This document shows, piece by piece, positions 1-7,712 of a stretch of DNA of 64,000 nucleotides. The stretch comes from Halobacillus_A sp043497005 (GTDB taxonomy: Bacteria > Bacillota > Bacilli > Bacillales > Halobacillaceae), in contig NZ_JBIEKE010000002.1 in NCBI RefSeq assembly GCF_043497005.1, forward strand, positions 372,001 to 436,000. The letters run 5' to 3'. The notes under the pieces were generated by a model. It had not been told where the DNA came from and made no database searches. It was given only the letters and a program-made list of their open reading frames with translations. The first letter of the stretch is position 1, and every line of letters starts with the position of its first letter. The translations under genes and the position numbers were made by a program.

Positions 1-1
1 A

Positions 2-751
2 ATCATTGCACAGGCTTTAAGAGACCATGGGATGGAAGTAATTTATACTGGGTTAAGGCAGTCACCCGTGCAGATTGCAAGAGCAGCTGTACAGGAAGAC
101 GTTGATGTAGTGGGTCTCTCTTCTTTATCAGGAGCTCATAAATCTTTATTTCCTAAAGTAGTGGAAGCTTTGGCAAATGAGCAGGCAGCAGATATCCCGG
201 TAATAGGAGGGGGAGTAATTCCAGCAGAAGATATTCCATTTCTTGAGGAAAAAGGTGTCACTAAGATCTTTACTAGCGGAGCACCTACGAATGCGATAGC
301 TGTTTATATTAAACAGCTAATGAATCATGAAACGGTAGGACCACCTAAGAAAATTGCTCATATAGGAATAGCTGTGGAAAGTTTAGAGATGGCTCTGCCT
401 TTTTACCAAAATACACTAGGTCTATCATTAGAAGCGGTAGAAGAAGTTAGTTCAGAAAAGGTACGAGTGGCTTTTTTACCTATAGGGGATACAAGAATTG
501 AATTACTAGAGCCTACCAGCGATGATTCTCCCATTTATCAATTTATTTCAAAAAAAGGAGAAGGAATTCACCACATTGCATTAGAAGTGGATGATATTTC
601 CCATAGATTGCAACAATATAAAGATGAGGGGGTTGCATTAATTAATAATGATCCTAAACAAGGGGCTCATCAAAGCCAAATTGCGTTCCTGCATCCAAAA
701 GCTGCAAATGGCGTTATGTATGAACTCTGTCAACCCAACCAGGAGGACTGA
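2..751 (+). CDS. Methylmalonyl-CoA mutase B12-binding domain fused to methylmalonyl-CoA epimerase (5' partial)
   Basis: The frame is already open at the window edge and reads IIAQALRDHGMEVIYTGLRQ, typical of the cobalamin-binding domain of methylmalonyl-CoA mutase. The Asp-x-His-x-x-Gly cobalt-ligand motif lies just outside the window. SSLSG and IGGGVIP, both typical of this fold, are visible. After a short linker (about nt 330) the same frame continues without a stop into a VOC-fold domain resembling methylmalonyl-CoA epimerase (IAHIGIAVES, then GEGIHHIALEVDD), ending at TGA 749-751. Together these would racemise and isomerise methylmalonyl-CoA to succinyl-CoA. There is no internal ribosome site before the epimerase part, so it is read as a true fusion. 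Whether the whole mutase lies upstream in the same polypeptide cannot be seen. The next gene starts 5 nt downstream and its ribosome site overlaps this stop. Confidence 0.9.
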   Translation: MIAQALRDHGMEVIYTGLRQSPVQIARAAVQEDVDVVGLSSLSGAHKSLFPKVVEALANEQAADIPVIGGGVIPAEDIPFLEEKGVTKIFTSGAPTNAIAVYIKQLMNHETVGPPKKIAHIGIAVESLEMALPFYQNTLGLSLEAVEEVSSEKVRVAFLPIGDTRIELLEPTSDDSPIYQFISKKGEGIHHIALEVDDISHRLQQYKDEGVALINNDPKQGAHQSQIAFLHPKAANGVMYELCQPNQED

Positions 752-756
752 TTGAA

Positions 757-2304
757 ATGGATATTTACGATAAAATTAATGAACTCTATGATAAGCGACG
801 GCAGGTACAATTAGGCGGTGGTGACGAACGTATTGATAAGCAGCATGAAAAAGGCAAATGGACAGCAAGAGAACGAATCGATTACTTAGTAGACGAGGGG
901 TCCTTTGTGGAGTTGAATCCATTTATAGAACATCGTCATGACGATTTCGGAATGAACGGAAAAGATGCTCCTGGAGAAGGTGTCGTAACTGGGTACGGAA
1001 AAATTGGTGGAAAGTCGATTTATTTATTTGCTCAGGATTTTACCGTATTTGGTGGAGCCCTGGGGGAAATGCACGCGAAAAAAATTGCTGCGGTAATGGA
1101 TCTGGCGGTGAAAAACGGTACGCCATTTATTGGATTAAATGACTCAGGTGGAGCCAGGATTCAAGAAGGTGTATCCTCTTTAGATGGATACGGACAAGTT
1201 TTCTATCGTAATTCTGTATATTCAGGTGTCATACCTCAAATTAGTGTCATCATGGGCCCTTGTGCCGGAGGAGCTGTATACTCTCCAGCGATTACAGACT
1301 TCGTGATTATGGTGGAAAAAACTTCACAAATGTTTATTACGGGTCCTAAAGTTATTGAAACAGTTACCGGAGAAAAAATATCCTCTGAGGATTTAGGCGG
1401 TGCAGACGTCCATAATTCTCTTAGTGGAAATGCACATATAAAAGCAGAAAATGAAGCAGAAGCATTGGACGCAGTACGTCAGTTAGTTCAGTATTTACCA
1501 CAGAATAGTAAAGAAAAGCCAGCTATGTTTCAAGTAGATGAATCAGATGATTACCGACCTGACTTAACAGACAAGATTCCTTTTGATCCGATTCGTCCTT
1601 ATGATGTTCGGACTATTATAGACGAGGTTGTAGACGAGGGATCTTTTTTTGAAATACATGCAGATTTTGCCAAGAATATTGTGGTAGGATTTGGAAGGTT
1701 AAAAGGTGAAAGTGTCGGTCTTATTTGTAATCAGCCAAAGTATATGGCCGGGGGGCTAGATATTGATTCGAGTGACAAGGCAGCTCGATTTATTCGATTC
1801 TGCGACTCTTTTAATATTCCTTTAATTACTTTTGAGGATGTAACTGGTTTTTTCCCAGGTATTAAGCAGGAGCACGGCGGTATCATACGCCACGGTGCAA
1901 AGATTCTTTACGCTTATTCAGAAGCCACAGTTCCTAAACTAACCGTGATAACAAGAAAAGCGTATGGAGGTGCTTATGTTGCCTTAAACAGTAAGTCCAT
2001 AGGAGCTGACCTTGTTTACGCCTGGCCGAACGCTGAAATAGCTGTAATGGGGCCAGAGGGAGCAGCGAATATCATTTTTGCCAAGGAAATACAAGAAAGT
2101 TCAACCCCAGAAGAAACAAGGCAAAATAAAATCAACGAATATCGGGAAAAGTTTGCCAACCCTTATGTTGCTGCAGGGCTGGGGATGATCGATGACGTTA
2201 TTGACCCACGAGAAACACGTCTTACTCTGATGAAAGCTTTGGACATGTTAAGAAATAAACAAGAAGATCGTCCATATAAAAAACATGGAAATATACCACT
2301 TTAA
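757..2304 (+). CDS. yqjD: Acyl-CoA (propionyl-CoA) carboxylase carboxyltransferase subunit
   Basis: A 515-residue biotin-dependent carboxyltransferase, usual length for PccB/YqjD. Two crotonase-like halves are visible. The N half has NDSGGARIQEG and GPCAGGAVYSPA; the C half has KAYGGAYVALNSKSIGAD and GPEGAA, the oxyanion-hole glycines of the family. It would transfer CO2 between carboxybiotin and propionyl-CoA/methylmalonyl-CoA in the cytoplasm. The start is ATG at 757 with AGGAGG at 741-746. The location directly after the mutase/epimerase gene, as in B. subtilis yqjC-yqjD, supports the methylmalonyl-CoA pathway. No biotin carboxylase or biotin carrier gene is in the window. A methylmalonyl-CoA decarboxylase alpha subunit is the main alternative, but the membrane subunits it would need are not seen here. 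Confidence 0.9.
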   Translation: MDIYDKINELYDKRRQVQLGGGDERIDKQHEKGKWTARERIDYLVDEGSFVELNPFIEHRHDDFGMNGKDAPGEGVVTGYGKIGGKSIYLFAQDFTVFGGALGEMHAKKIAAVMDLAVKNGTPFIGLNDSGGARIQEGVSSLDGYGQVFYRNSVYSGVIPQISVIMGPCAGGAVYSPAITDFVIMVEKTSQMFITGPKVIETVTGEKISSEDLGGADVHNSLSGNAHIKAENEAEALDAVRQLVQYLPQNSKEKPAMFQVDESDDYRPDLTDKIPFDPIRPYDVRTIIDEVVDEGSFFEIHADFAKNIVVGFGRLKGESVGLICNQPKYMAGGLDIDSSDKAARFIRFCDSFNIPLITFEDVTGFFPGIKQEHGGIIRHGAKILYAYSEATVPKLTVITRKAYGGAYVALNSKSIGADLVYAWPNAEIAVMGPEGAANIIFAKEIQESSTPEETRQNKINEYREKFANPYVAAGLGMIDDVIDPRETRLTLMKALDMLRNKQEDRPYKKHGNIPL

Positions 2305-2328
2305 TTGACATGAAATAATCGTTCGGCT

Positions 2329-2350
2329 AACGTACAGAGGGTGGTACGTT
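2329..2350. repeat. Perfect 7-bp inverted repeat in the yqjE leader
   Basis: AACGTAC (2329-2335) and GTACGTT (2344-2350) are perfect inverted arms around an 8-nt loop, between yqjD and yqjE and just before the ribosome site. No T run follows, so it is a poor terminator. It could be an operator or an mRNA hairpin. A TTGACA at 2305-2310 suggests a promoter could start here, but no good -10 is visible. Confidence 0.4.
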
Positions 2351-2374
2351 TACATAGGAAGGGGTTCTAGTTGT

Positions 2375-3502
2375 ATGGTAATGATTAACAAACAAAGATT
2401 ATTAGATGAGTTTTTAGAGTTGGTGAAAATTGACTCTGAAACAACACAGGAAGCTGAAATAGCTGAAGTTTTAAAAGAAAAGTTTACCCAGTTAGGACTT
2501 GAGGTCATAGAAGATGATGCGAAAGAGAAAACTGGTCATGGTGCGGGAAATTTAATATGTAATTTACAGGGCTCTAATCAAAAGGCAGATATGATTTATT
2601 TTACATCTCATATGGATACAGTAGTACCTGGCAATAACATTAAACCTTCTGTAGAAAATGGGTATGTAATTACAGATGGAACAACCATTCTTGGCGCAGA
2701 TGATAAAGCTGGAATTGCTGCTATTCTAGAAGCGATTAAAAGTCTTAAAGAACAAAACATCGACCACGGGGATCTTCAATTCGTTATCACAGTGGGTGAA
2801 GAAAGTGGTCTAGTTGGAGCAAAAGCACTAGAGACCACCCATTTAAAAGCCAAGTATGGCTATGCGATAGACAGTGACGGACAGGTTGGAAACATCATTG
2901 TAGCCGCTCCAACTCAAGCTAAAATTTTAGCGAAAGTAAAAGGAAAAACCGCTCATGCTGGTGTAGCTCCTGAAAAAGGAGTATCAGCTATCACGCTTGC
3001 TTCTAAAGCTGTAGCTAAAATGCCGCTTGGCCGGATTGATGAAGAAACCACGGCAAACATTGGAAGGTTTGAAGGTGGAAAACAGACAAATATTGTTTGT
3101 GATTACGTTGAAATCTTAGCAGAAGCTCGTTCTTTAGTGCCCGAAAAAATGGAAAAGCAAGTTGAAAAGATGAAACAAGCTTTTAATGAAACAGCTGAAG
3201 AAATGGGCGGTGAAGTTGAACTTGATGTAGAAGTTATGTATCCAGGTTTTAAGCACGCTGAAGGTGATCAAGTTGTAGAGGTGGCACGAGCAGCCGCGGC
3301 TAAAATCGGCCGTGAAAGTGAGCTTTTAACGAGTGGTGGAGGCAGCGATGCCAATATAATCGCTGGATTTGGTGTCCCTACAGTAAACTTAGCTGTAGGT
3401 TATGAAGAAATTCATACCACCAATGAACGCATCTCTGTAGCTGAACTCGAAAAAGTTGCAGAATTTATTACCTCAATTATTGTGGAGGCTTCTCAACAAT
3501 AA
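2375..3502 (+). CDS. yqjE: M20 family metallopeptidase, peptidase T-like (YqjE)
   Basis: A 375-residue cytoplasmic di-zinc aminopeptidase of the M20 family. Visible metal and catalytic motifs are SHMDTV (His and Asp), GADDKAG (bridging Asp), GEESGL (catalytic and metal Glu) and DSDG; the last His lies in EIHTTNE near the C-terminus. A dimerisation domain with KGKTAHAGVAPEKG sits in the middle. It should trim N-terminal residues from short peptides, although substrate specificity is not readable. The start is ATG 2375 with AGGAAGGGG at 2356-2364; a second in-frame ATG at 2381 is less well spaced. The gene follows yqjD as in B. subtilis and is closed by a strong terminator. Confidence 0.9.
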   Translation: MVMINKQRLLDEFLELVKIDSETTQEAEIAEVLKEKFTQLGLEVIEDDAKEKTGHGAGNLICNLQGSNQKADMIYFTSHMDTVVPGNNIKPSVENGYVITDGTTILGADDKAGIAAILEAIKSLKEQNIDHGDLQFVITVGEESGLVGAKALETTHLKAKYGYAIDSDGQVGNIIVAAPTQAKILAKVKGKTAHAGVAPEKGVSAITLASKAVAKMPLGRIDEETTANIGRFEGGKQTNIVCDYVEILAEARSLVPEKMEKQVEKMKQAFNETAEEMGGEVELDVEVMYPGFKHAEGDQVVEVARAAAAKIGRESELLTSGGGSDANIIAGFGVPTVNLAVGYEEIHTTNERISVAELEKVAEFITSIIVEASQQ

Positions 3503-3505
3503 TAC

Positions 3506-3539
3506 AAAAAACAGCCATGATAAATTCATGGCTGTTTTT
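3506..3539 (+). terminator. Intrinsic terminator of the yqjD-yqjE unit
   Basis: A perfect 10-bp stem (3511-3520 with 3526-3535), ACAGCCATGA, encloses a 5-nt loop and is followed by a T run. An A run precedes it, so it may also work on the other strand. Confidence 0.9.
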
Positions 3540-3543
3540 ATGT

Positions 3544-3566
3544 TATAATGTGAGAACAACCGTTCT
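3544..3566 (+). promoter_or_regulatory. dinB promoter -10 with adjacent LexA (DinR) box
   Basis: TATAAT at 3544-3549 is followed by GAACAACCGTTC at 3554-3565, an exact match to the Gram-positive LexA box core GAAC-N4-GTTC, extended to AGAAC...GTTCT. The box sits over the expected transcription start, where LexA would block RNA polymerase. This predicts SOS induction of the downstream polymerase. Confidence 0.85.
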
Positions 3567-3584
3567 AAAAAAGGAAGGATGACT

Positions 3585-4829
3585 ATGTCGAAGTGGTATC
3601 CAAAAAGCGGCCGCGTCATTTTTCACGTGGATATGAACAGTTTCTATGCTTCCGTTGAAATGGCGTTTAACCCTGAGTTAAAGGGGAAACCTTTAGCCAT
3701 TGCGGGGAATCCAGAAGAGCGGAGAGGGATCGTAGTTACGAGCAGTTATGAAGCAAGAAAATTTGGCGTTAAAACAACAATGCCTGTTGGGGAAGCAAAG
3801 CGTTTGTGTCCTGATCTGCTTGTTATGCGTCCAACGTTTGAACGATATCGAACAGCTTCTAAAGAAATATTTAAAATACTAGCTGACGTAACTGATCTTG
3901 TGCAGCCTGTTTCTATTGATGAAGGGTACCTTGATATTACTGGCTGTGAAGCTCAAGGGTCTCCACTTAAAATTGCAGACAAAATACAAACAAGAATTAA
4001 AGAAGAGTTAGATCTTCCATGCAGTATAGGGATTGCCCCTAACAAATTTTTAGCTAAGATGGCCTCAGATATGAAGAAACCTATGGGCATTACCGTCTTA
4101 CGTAAAAGGGATTTATCAAAACAGTTATGGATTCTGCCCATTGAAGAAATGTATGGTGTTGGAGAAAAGACAGCTGAGAAATTAAAAAAAGTAAAAATTT
4201 ATACTATTGGGGATTTGGCGCATCATTCAACTTTTGAATTGAAACAGCTTTTAGGAATAAATGGTGAAAGACTGCAGGATAGAGCAAATGGAATTGATGA
4301 ACGACCCGTAGACCCAGAAGCAGTTCATGAGTTTAAAAGTATAGGTACATCAACGACGTTAGCACAGGACACGACGGATGATATTGAAGTAAGAAGGATA
4401 TTTAGGCAGCTGGCTAACAAGGTTGAAACCCGTATGAGAAATAAAGGCGTCGTTGCTAAAAATATTCAAATCACGATTCGTTACCATGATCGAAAAACGA
4501 TAACACGGAGCAAACAACAATTGGATTTTTTAGAAACGGGAGATGATCTCTTTCAAGTTTCTATGCAGTTATTTGATGAACACTGGAATCAAACGCCTGT
4601 GAGACTGCTGGGGATTACGGCTCAAGACTTAGCTGAAAAATCTGAAGTGACACAGCAGCTGGACATATTTAGTTTCGAGCAGTATGCGAGTAAAGAAAAA
4701 TTGTATAAAGTCATGGAGAATTTAACTGAGAAATACGGAGAGGATACCTTTCGTTCTTTAAAAAACAATCAGGAAGCAAAGGTGACTACAAGTTTTCAAA
4801 AAGATTTTTTAGATGATTATAAAAAATAG
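3585..4829 (+). CDS. dinB: DNA polymerase IV (Y-family translesion polymerase)
   Basis: A 414-residue Y-family polymerase for translesion synthesis. The palm motifs are FHVDMNSFYASVE, with catalytic Asp16, and VSIDEGYLDI, with Asp112 and Glu113. The steric-gate tyrosine region and SSYEARKFGVKT are present. A C-terminal beta-clamp binding motif QLDIF (residues 358-362) is clear. The start is ATG 3585, because AAGGAAGG (3571-3578) lies 6 nt upstream; the ATG at 3579 abuts the ribosome site and is unlikely. The position after yqjE matches B. subtilis polY1 (yqjH), but the LexA box in front resembles the regulation of polY2 (yqjW). Conserved motifs make the product certain; the paralogue identity is not. 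Confidence 0.95.
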   Translation: MSKWYPKSGRVIFHVDMNSFYASVEMAFNPELKGKPLAIAGNPEERRGIVVTSSYEARKFGVKTTMPVGEAKRLCPDLLVMRPTFERYRTASKEIFKILADVTDLVQPVSIDEGYLDITGCEAQGSPLKIADKIQTRIKEELDLPCSIGIAPNKFLAKMASDMKKPMGITVLRKRDLSKQLWILPIEEMYGVGEKTAEKLKKVKIYTIGDLAHHSTFELKQLLGINGERLQDRANGIDERPVDPEAVHEFKSIGTSTTLAQDTTDDIEVRRIFRQLANKVETRMRNKGVVAKNIQITIRYHDRKTITRSKQQLDFLETGDDLFQVSMQLFDEHWNQTPVRLLGITAQDLAEKSEVTQQLDIFSFEQYASKEKLYKVMENLTEKYGEDTFRSLKNNQEAKVTTSFQKDFLDDYKK

Positions 4830-4864
4830 CAAGCCACCTGTTTAAAAGACACAGGTGGCTTGCT
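4828..4864. terminator. Bidirectional terminator between dinB and isp
   Basis: A 14-bp perfect stem (4828-4841 with 4851-4864) has a 9-nt loop. On the minus strand it is followed by a strong T run, serving the convergent protease gene. On the plus strand the tail is weaker (GATTTTAGG). The dinB stop TAG (4827-4829) runs into its base. Confidence 0.88.
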
Positions 4865-4868
4865 GATT

Positions 4869-5885
4869 TTAGGGTTTTCTTGAGGTACTGACTGTTTCTT
4901 TTTGGCTCGGTAGATTATAGGGAGTTGTAAAGGCTGTAAATAATTGTTCGAACTGATCTAAGATAGCGAGGGCGAGCAAACCATTTCCTTCAGCAGATTT
5001 AGGATAACCCAGCGGTATTGTACGTCTTACCAGCTGTGCGTAAAGTTCTGCCTCAGTTAACTGCCTATCGAATTGTTCTTCAGCAATCTTTGTTATTAAA
5101 GCTAAAGCACCTGAAACGTGAGGAGTAGCCATAGAGGTGCCTGATAATTTGGCATATTTGCTGTCTAAATAAGTAGATAGTATGTTTACGCCAGGCGCTA
5201 CAAGGTCTACTTCATCATTTGTGTTACTGAATGGAGCGATTTCTTTATTGAAATTTACTGCACCAACCTGAATGACTTCATTATACGAACCTGGAAAAGC
5301 AAGCTCGTCTGTATCGTGACGATCGTCTCCCTCATTTCCCGCTGCACAAACGACAGGTATTCCCTCATCGACAGCTCTCTTGACAGCTTCATAAAGTTCA
5401 GGTACATCAGTAGGTCCGCCAAGGGACATAGAGATTGCCCTTACTTTTTCGCCATTCTCACCTTCCCAGTCGATGGCGTAGTGTATTCCATCAATAATCC
5501 ATTGATAGTCACCGCTTCCATCCTCGCTTAACACTTTGACCACTAAAATATTGGCCGCAGGTGCCACTCCGTAGATACCATCTTCATTGGCTGAAGAAGC
5601 AGCAATCGTACCGGCCACATGGGTTCCGTGACCATTATTATCATCATAGTTTTCTTTATCCCCATTGTCGTCGCTTGTGAAATTCCTTCCTCCTACAATA
5701 CGATCCTTTAAATCAGGGTGATCGATTTGACAACCCGTATCTACTACAGCAATTATGTTACCTTTTCCTTGCTCGGATTTTTCCCATACATCAGGAGCTT
5801 GAATCATTTTTACACCCTCAGGTGTTTCAGAGGATACCTCGATAATTTCGTCAATTTCATAAGGGATTAAATGAATTTTACTCAT
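4869..5885 (-). CDS. isp: Intracellular subtilisin-type serine protease
   Basis: A subtilase of about 338 residues with no signal peptide, matching the intracellular serine protease (ISP) family. The N-terminal LIPY motif that ISPs use for self-inhibition is present. The catalytic triad is visible as VVDTGCQIDHPD (Asp about 50), NGHGTHVAGT (His about 87) and SGTSMATPHVSG (Ser about 252), with AAGNEGD forming the oxyanion region. Two ATGs are adjacent. The second (5885) is 7 nt from the AGGAGG site and is preferred over 5888, which is only 4 nt away. ISPs degrade cytoplasmic proteins in stationary phase. The gene stands alone, convergent with dinB and divergent from the carbonic anhydrase gene. 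Confidence 0.93.
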   Translation of the reverse strand: MSKIHLIPYEIDEIIEVSSETPEGVKMIQAPDVWEKSEQGKGNIIAVVDTGCQIDHPDLKDRIVGGRNFTSDDNGDKENYDDNNGHGTHVAGTIAASSANEDGIYGVAPAANILVVKVLSEDGSGDYQWIIDGIHYAIDWEGENGEKVRAISMSLGGPTDVPELYEAVKRAVDEGIPVVCAAGNEGDDRHDTDELAFPGSYNEVIQVGAVNFNKEIAPFSNTNDEVDLVAPGVNILSTYLDSKYAKLSGTSMATPHVSGALALITKIAEEQFDRQLTEAELYAQLVRRTIPLGYPKSAEGNGLLALAILDQFEQLFTAFTTPYNLPSQKETVSTSRKP

Positions 5886-6144
5886 CATACTTCCTCCTTT
5901 ATAAGTTATACAGCAACGTACAATATTGTAATTTTGCTAGGAGTAAACAGCAGCTCTTCAGGGTCAAAATTGTACATATGGTATAAGTTCCCTTGTTTAT
6001 ATTTGTAAAACGTTGAGAAAGACCTATATTTTTCTATGAAAATAGATGCAGTTTCAGCGATTTTAAAGATAGAATACTTTTCAACAGGCTGAAAGAACGC
6101 TAGTATAGAATAAAAGAAATAATGAGAGAGTAGGAGTAGATAAA

Positions 6145-6702
6145 ATGAAGTTACTTGAAGAAATTTTGACTCACAACGAACAGTTTGTGGATAGTAAAGC
6201 CTATGAAAAGTACCAGCGAGGTAAGCTTCCGAACAAGAAGCTTGTGATTGTTTCTTGTATGGATACGAGACTAGTAGAACTACTTCCCAAAGCAATGAAT
6301 GTAAGAAACGGTGACGTAAAAATTGTCAAAACCGCTGGTGCAGTGGTTTCTCATCCATTTGGCAGCATTATGAGAAGTATTCTTGTAGCGATTTATGAGC
6401 TAGGTGCAGAAGAGGTTTGTATTGTTGGTCATTACGATTGTGGTATGGCCAGCTTAGAATCGGAAGGTATTATGAATAAAATGAAAGATAGAGGTATTCA
6501 AAAAGAAACATTAAATACGCTAAATTATTCAGGTGTGGAGTTAGAACAGTTCCTGCAAGGCTTTAGCAGTGTAGAAGATAGTGTCATACAGAGTGTTTCC
6601 ACTGTTAATAATCATCCTTTACTGCCTGAAGGCATACCAGTTCACGGTCTCATTATTGATCCGGAAACCGGCAAGCTAGATAAAGTTATTGACGGTTATT
6701 AA
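6145..6702 (+). CDS. ytiB: Beta-class carbonic anhydrase (YtiB-like)
   Basis: A 185-residue protein, the size of B. subtilis YtiB. The zinc ligands and active-site dyad are visible: SCMDTR (Cys38, Asp40, Arg42) and GHYDCGM (His96, Cys99). It should interconvert CO2 and bicarbonate in the cytoplasm, feeding carboxylases such as PEP carboxylase and acyl-CoA carboxylase encoded nearby. The start is ATG 6145 with AGGAG 8 nt upstream. It is divergent from isp; the 256 bp between them hold no gene I can support. A strong terminator follows. Confidence 0.92.
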   Translation: MKLLEEILTHNEQFVDSKAYEKYQRGKLPNKKLVIVSCMDTRLVELLPKAMNVRNGDVKIVKTAGAVVSHPFGSIMRSILVAIYELGAEEVCIVGHYDCGMASLESEGIMNKMKDRGIQKETLNTLNYSGVELEQFLQGFSSVEDSVIQSVSTVNNHPLLPEGIPVHGLIIDPETGKLDKVIDGY

Positions 6703-6705
6703 TAA

Positions 6706-6742
6706 GAAAAAACACAACTCAAATTTTGAGTTGTGTTTTTTT
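6706..6742 (+). terminator. Intrinsic terminator of ytiB
   Basis: A perfect 12-bp inverted repeat, ACACAACTCAAA (6712-6723) with its complement (6725-6736), is flanked by an A run and followed by seven T residues. Confidence 0.9.
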
Positions 6743-6795
6743 GGTATATATATGTTAATATTCCTTACATTATATTTATTTTTTAACGAAACTTA

Positions 6796-6847
6796 TGTTA
6801 GGTTTTCTTACATAGTTACTGACAACCAATTAATTTTCCTTTATCCT
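6796..6847 (+). promoter_or_regulatory. TnrA/GlnR box and promoter for the tnrA unit
   Basis: TGTTAGGTTTTCTTACA at 6796-6812 fits the 17-bp TnrA/GlnR consensus (TGTNANAWWWTNTNACA) with one mismatch. CTGACA (6819-6824) and TATCCT (6842-6847), 17 nt apart, form a plausible sigma-A promoter. The predicted transcription start is near 6854, so the box is centred at about -50, the position from which TnrA activates known promoters. Autoactivation of tnrA is known in B. subtilis. Confidence 0.75.
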
Positions 6848-6955
6848 TATACTAACGAAACAGAAAAACAAAGCAGCTCATTAGTTTTTGGTGTCATTTT
6901 TTCTTTCATCCTAGTCTGTATACAAAGAAGATATTATTAAGGGAGGAATAGTGAA

Positions 6956-7183
6956 GTGGATCAACCTAAAAGTTATAAGGCGAGCGATGAGTATAATTGG
7001 ATTATGGATGTCTCAGAACCTAATCAGTTAAGGAATGCCGTTTATGAAATGAAACAGTATTATATTAATAAACTAATAGAAGCGAATTTGTTAGATGCTT
7101 CAGCTAAGGATGAATGTACACTAACTGTTAGCCAGCTTAAAACTATTATGAGTCATCACCGCGTCAGGCAGACGGTTAAATAA
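6956..7183 (+). CDS. Small protein with weak FbpA-like similarity, cotranscribed with tnrA
   Basis: A 75-residue protein starting at GTG 6956, chosen because GGGAGG (6941-6946) is 9 nt upstream. The centre, LRNAVYEMKQYYINKLIEAN followed by LTVSQLKTI, resembles the small Fur-regulated basic protein A (FbpA) family: two helices, the second led by L-T-x-x-x-L. The N-terminal 25 residues and the C-terminal tail are unlike that family, and I see no Fur box in front. It lies between the TnrA-type promoter and tnrA, with 24 nt to the next gene and no terminator, so it probably shares nitrogen control. The function is unknown. Confidence 0.7.
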   Translation: MDQPKSYKASDEYNWIMDVSEPNQLRNAVYEMKQYYINKLIEANLLDASAKDECTLTVSQLKTIMSHHRVRQTVK

Positions 7184-7207
7184 CTTTGTTGGTTAAAGGA
7201 GTTAATT

Positions 7208-7516
7208 ATGTCTTCTTATAAAGATAAGAAAGTCATTACAATTGGAATTGTGAATGAAATCACAGGTTTAACTTGCCGAATGATTCGTTATTATGAATCA
7301 CGGGGACTAATTTTTCCTGAACGAACGGAGAGAGGAACAAGAAAATATTCCTTCTCCGATATTGAATTATTAATGGAAATCGCAGATAAACGGGAGGAAG
7401 GTATCCAAACCTATGAAATCAAACAAGAATTATTAAACGATAATAAAAAACGTGAAGTAAGAGACCAATTGATTCAAGGACAGATCAATGCCCAATTTAA
7501 TATGAAAAAATTGTAA
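7208..7516 (+). CDS. tnrA: Nitrogen-responsive MerR-family regulator TnrA
   Basis: A 102-residue MerR-type regulator. The winged-helix DNA-binding half matches TnrA/GlnR closely (ITGLTCRMIRYYESRGLI, then RGTRKYSF and IADKREEGIQT). The short C-terminal tail QINAQFNMKK resembles the TnrA segment that binds feedback-inhibited glutamine synthetase. GlnR proteins are longer and sit next to glnA, so TnrA is preferred. TnrA activates nitrogen-scavenging genes under limitation. The start is ATG 7208 with AAAGGAG upstream. The preceding small gene appears to be in the same transcript, and the terminator follows immediately. Confidence 0.9.
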   Translation: MSSYKDKKVITIGIVNEITGLTCRMIRYYESRGLIFPERTERGTRKYSFSDIELLMEIADKREEGIQTYEIKQELLNDNKKREVRDQLIQGQINAQFNMKKL

Positions 7517-7545
7517 ACCGCCATTGGTTATATTGGCGGTTTTTT
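7515..7545 (+). terminator. Intrinsic terminator of tnrA
   Basis: AAACCGCCA (7515-7523) pairs with TGGCGGTTT (7534-7542) around a 10-nt loop and runs into six T residues. Confidence 0.9.
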
Positions 7546-7712
7546 GATACGTTTATTGAGTTACGAACTTTAACAAAGAAGCTCTTTAACTTATTCAATA
7601 GTCTATTAGTGGTTACTACAATCCTATTAAAGGCTGATTAATAGATAAAAATATAACTTCCTAAAGTATTGAATTTTTAAAGCACTTATTGCTGTAAGCA
7701 TGAAAGTAAAGA

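Noticed and set aside
6080..6109. Possible sigma-A promoter of ytiB (TTCAAC and TATAGA)
   Set aside because: Both elements match the consensus poorly and the spacing is not ideal; not enough to list.
5906..6295. Minus-strand frame of 129 codons overlapping the ytiB start
   Set aside because: Low-complexity, Phe/Tyr/Ser-rich translation, no ribosome site, and antisense to a clear carbonic anhydrase gene.
6752..6940. Open frame of 62 codons with two hydrophobic stretches between ytiB and tnrA
   Set aside because: It has no ribosome site, starts just after the ytiB terminator and lies across the TnrA box and promoter, so it is more likely regulatory DNA read by chance.
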